From NCBI GenBank assembly GCA_003648125.1, contig QMOE01000138.1:1-6590 (forward strand): a DNA stretch of 6,590 nucleotides, in the 5' to 3' direction. The position numbers were made by a program, and so were the translations under genes. Origin of the DNA: Chloroflexota bacterium (GTDB taxonomy: Bacteria > Chloroflexota > Anaerolineae > B4-G1). This document shows positions 5,153 through 6,590 of the stretch, piece after piece (the first letter of the stretch is position 1; the number at the start of each line of letters is the position of its first letter). Under the pieces are notes generated by a model. That model saw only the letters and a program-made list of their open reading frames with translations. It was not told the origin of the DNA and ran no database searches.

Positions 5153-6590
5153 GTGAAACGAGATTGGTGGCCCCGTCTTATCCTGCTGGTCAGTATCTTG
5201 CTCCTCCTGGGCCTGCCGCCAGAACGAGCGAGTTTCTGGGCGGCGGTGCGCAGCGGAGACGTGCATCGCGCGCGCCGGGAATATCACGCCGCGTTGCAAG
5301 ATTACCGGCAAGCCGCCAACCTGTGGCCCGCCAGCGCAGTCCCATTTCTGCGGCAGGGCCAGACCTACCTGGCCTTGCAGGACTACGCACGCGCTCAGGA
5401 CGTCTTCCTGGCTGCAATGCGTCGTGGAGGGTTGATCTGCGAGGCGCGATTGGGCCTGGCGGACGCTCACGATGGGCTGGGTGCGCATACCTTGGCCATA
5501 GCCGAGTGGCAGGCTTTGGCCGGCAAGCATCCCGCAGCAGCGGAGGTGCACTATCGCCTGGGACGGGCTTATGTGTACCGGGGCAACTGGCCGGCAGCGG
5601 CGCGGGAGTTCGCGGCCATCCTGGACGCCGGGCCGGCGGTTGCTCCCCGGATGGCACAACTCGCTCACTACAACCTGGGATTGCTCCTGGCTGTGGACGA
5701 CCCAATGACGGCAACGGCGCACCTAGAGTCTGCCACCGCCGGGCCGGACGGGGAAGTGAGCGCCGCTGCCCGGCAAGTACTTGGCACCCTGCGCGGTGCG
5801 CAGGGTGTGGAGGATCGGGCTTACGCGGCGGCATTGTTGGGACAGGTGTTCCTGGCCGTGGACGAACTGAGTCTGGCCCGGTGGCAGTTTGAGGCGGCGC
5901 TGGCTCTGAATCCGGCCTACCCCGCTACTCACGCTTATCTGGGCCACGTGTTCGACCGGCAGGGCAAGGAGAGCCTGGCGTTCTGCCACCTGGCCGCGGC
6001 GATGAGGCTGGATCGTTCCTACGTGATGGGATACTACTTCTTCGGCGTCTACTTTCGTGATAAAGGCGAGCCCTGCCGCGCCCGCACGTTTTTCGCCCGC
6101 GCGCTGGCCCTCGATCCCGACAACGCGGCCCTGTGCGTGGACATCGCTCAGACCTACCTGGCCGCGCCCGACTACGCATCCGCCGAGGCATGGCTGCGTC
6201 GCGCCGTCGAGCTGGCCCCCGAAGATGCCCGGTTTCACCACATTCTGGCGCAGTTCTACGCCGATCATCTCATACAAATGCGAGAGCGAGGGCTGCCGGC
6301 CGCGCGGCAGGCCGTGGACCTGTCCCCTGACGATCCTCTGGCGCACGACACCCTGGGCTGGGCCTTGTACCTGACCGGCAACCTGCGGGCGGCGCTGACC
6401 TCGCTGCAACGCGCACTGGAGCTGGACCCGCACCTGCCCGCCGCGCACTATCACCTGGGGGTGGTGTACGCCGCTCAGGGGCGGTGGGACGAGGCGCAAT
6501 GGGAGTATACCCGCGTGTTAGATCTGGATCCGGGAGGGCCTTTCGCGGAGCGGGCCACGGGCGCGATGGCCGAGATGTCGCGGTTGGGCG
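5153..6590 (+). CDS. Membrane-anchored or secreted TPR-repeat protein (3' end outside the window)
   Basis: From GTG 5153 the frame is open for 479 codons to the window edge with no stop. The N-terminus MKRDWWPRLILLVSILLLLGL is a positively charged stretch plus a hydrophobic helix (about residues 9-21), a signal anchor or signal peptide. After it come roughly twelve helix-turn-helix repeats of about 34 residues with the TPR pattern. Examples are HYRLGRAYVYRGNWPAAAREF (starting at residue 133), HAYLGHVFDRQGKESLAF (260-277), ARTFFARALALDPDN (310-324), LGWALYLTGNLRAALTSL (401-418) and YHLGVVYAAQGRWDEA (433-448). TPR arrays mediate protein-protein contacts. No enzymatic domain is seen up to the edge. 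The partner is unknown. The protein is probably extracytoplasmic, like the divergent lipoprotein. Its promoter and structured leader are at 4978-5114. Opposite-strand and alternative frames here are GC-driven shadows. Confidence 0.88.
   Translation, partial: MKRDWWPRLILLVSILLLLGLPPERASFWAAVRSGDVHRARREYHAALQDYRQAANLWPASAVPFLRQGQTYLALQDYARAQDVFLAAMRRGGLICEARLGLADAHDGLGAHTLAIAEWQALAGKHPAAAEVHYRLGRAYVYRGNWPAAAREFAAILDAGPAVAPRMAQLAHYNLGLLLAVDDPMTATAHLESATAGPDGEVSAAARQVLGTLRGAQGVEDRAYAAALLGQVFLAVDELSLARWQFEAALALNPAYPATHAYLGHVFDRQGKESLAFCHLAAAMRLDRSYVMGYYFFGVYFRDKGEPCRARTFFARALALDPDNAALCVDIAQTYLAAPDYASAEAWLRRAVELAPEDARFHHILAQFYADHLIQMRERGLPAARQAVDLSPDDPLAHDTLGWALYLTGNLRAALTSLQRALELDPHLPAAHYHLGVVYAAQGRWDEAQWEYTRVLDLDPGGPFAERATGAMAEMSRLG

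Noticed and set aside
4978..5892. 304-residue plus-strand open frame
   Set aside because: It starts inside the -35 box of the TPR promoter, overlaps the TPR gene in another frame, is full of Arg/Gly/Pro as GC-rich shadow frames are, and has no domain or ribosome binding site.
5723..6499. 258-residue minus-strand open frame (and the similar 5000-5722 and 5190-5834 frames)
   Set aside because: These are antisense to the TPR repeats, with Gly/Gln/Arg- or Pro/Arg-rich composition and no recognisable motifs. The plus frame has clear TPR repeats through the same bases.

Overview
The window reads as chromosomal DNA from a GC-rich bacterium, most likely a Chloroflexota member of the Anaerolineae type. 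That assignment is an inference from three things: an ADP-forming acyl-CoA synthetase next to a stand-alone BioD-like/DRTGG 'phosphotransacetylase family' protein, a lipoprotein with a long Thr-Pro linker, and a membrane-anchored TPR protein. No rRNA or other taxonomic marker is present. I see no tRNA, rRNA, CRISPR array, transposase or phage gene.

Layout. Positions 2-1192 (+) hold the C-terminal part of an ADP-forming acetate/acyl-CoA ligase, cut by the window start. It is followed at 1264-2337 (+) by a complete 357-residue protein with an N-terminal P-loop NTPase (AAA_26/BioD-like) domain and a C-terminal DRTGG domain, like the non-catalytic N-terminal half of long phosphotransacetylases. 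A 155-bp spacer with a decamer-based hairpin repeat (2343-2411) leads to a complete enolase gene, eno (2493-3782, +). These three same-strand genes fit the lower end of carbon catabolism: enolase makes phosphoenolpyruvate, and ADP-forming acyl-CoA ligase recovers ATP from acetyl-CoA or related thioesters. Whether all three share a transcript is not settled.

Between eno and the next gene, which is convergent, lie two strong hairpins (3794-3841 and 3861-3901), probably terminators, at least the second acting in both directions. The gene at 3928-4881 (-) starts with GTG and encodes a lipoprotein: lipobox Cys17, a Pro/Thr/Ala-rich linker of about 118 residues, and a C-terminal beta-sandwich domain resembling carbohydrate-binding modules.

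The 271-bp divergent spacer 4882-5152 is the main regulatory region. It has an extended -10 promoter for the lipoprotein overlapped by a perfect 9-bp dyad (4920-4946), a good extended -10 promoter for the rightward gene (4978-5006), and a 15-bp perfect inverted repeat (5017-5031 / 5100-5114) inside the predicted 5' leader. The rightward gene begins with GTG at 5153 and stays open to the window end (479 codons, no stop). It encodes an N-terminally anchored or secreted protein made of roughly twelve TPR-like repeats. Two cell-surface proteins are therefore transcribed divergently from one spacer.

No clearly new biological system is visible. The more unusual signals are the three different palindromic elements, one in each larger spacer, the operator-like dyad, and the structured leader of the TPR gene.
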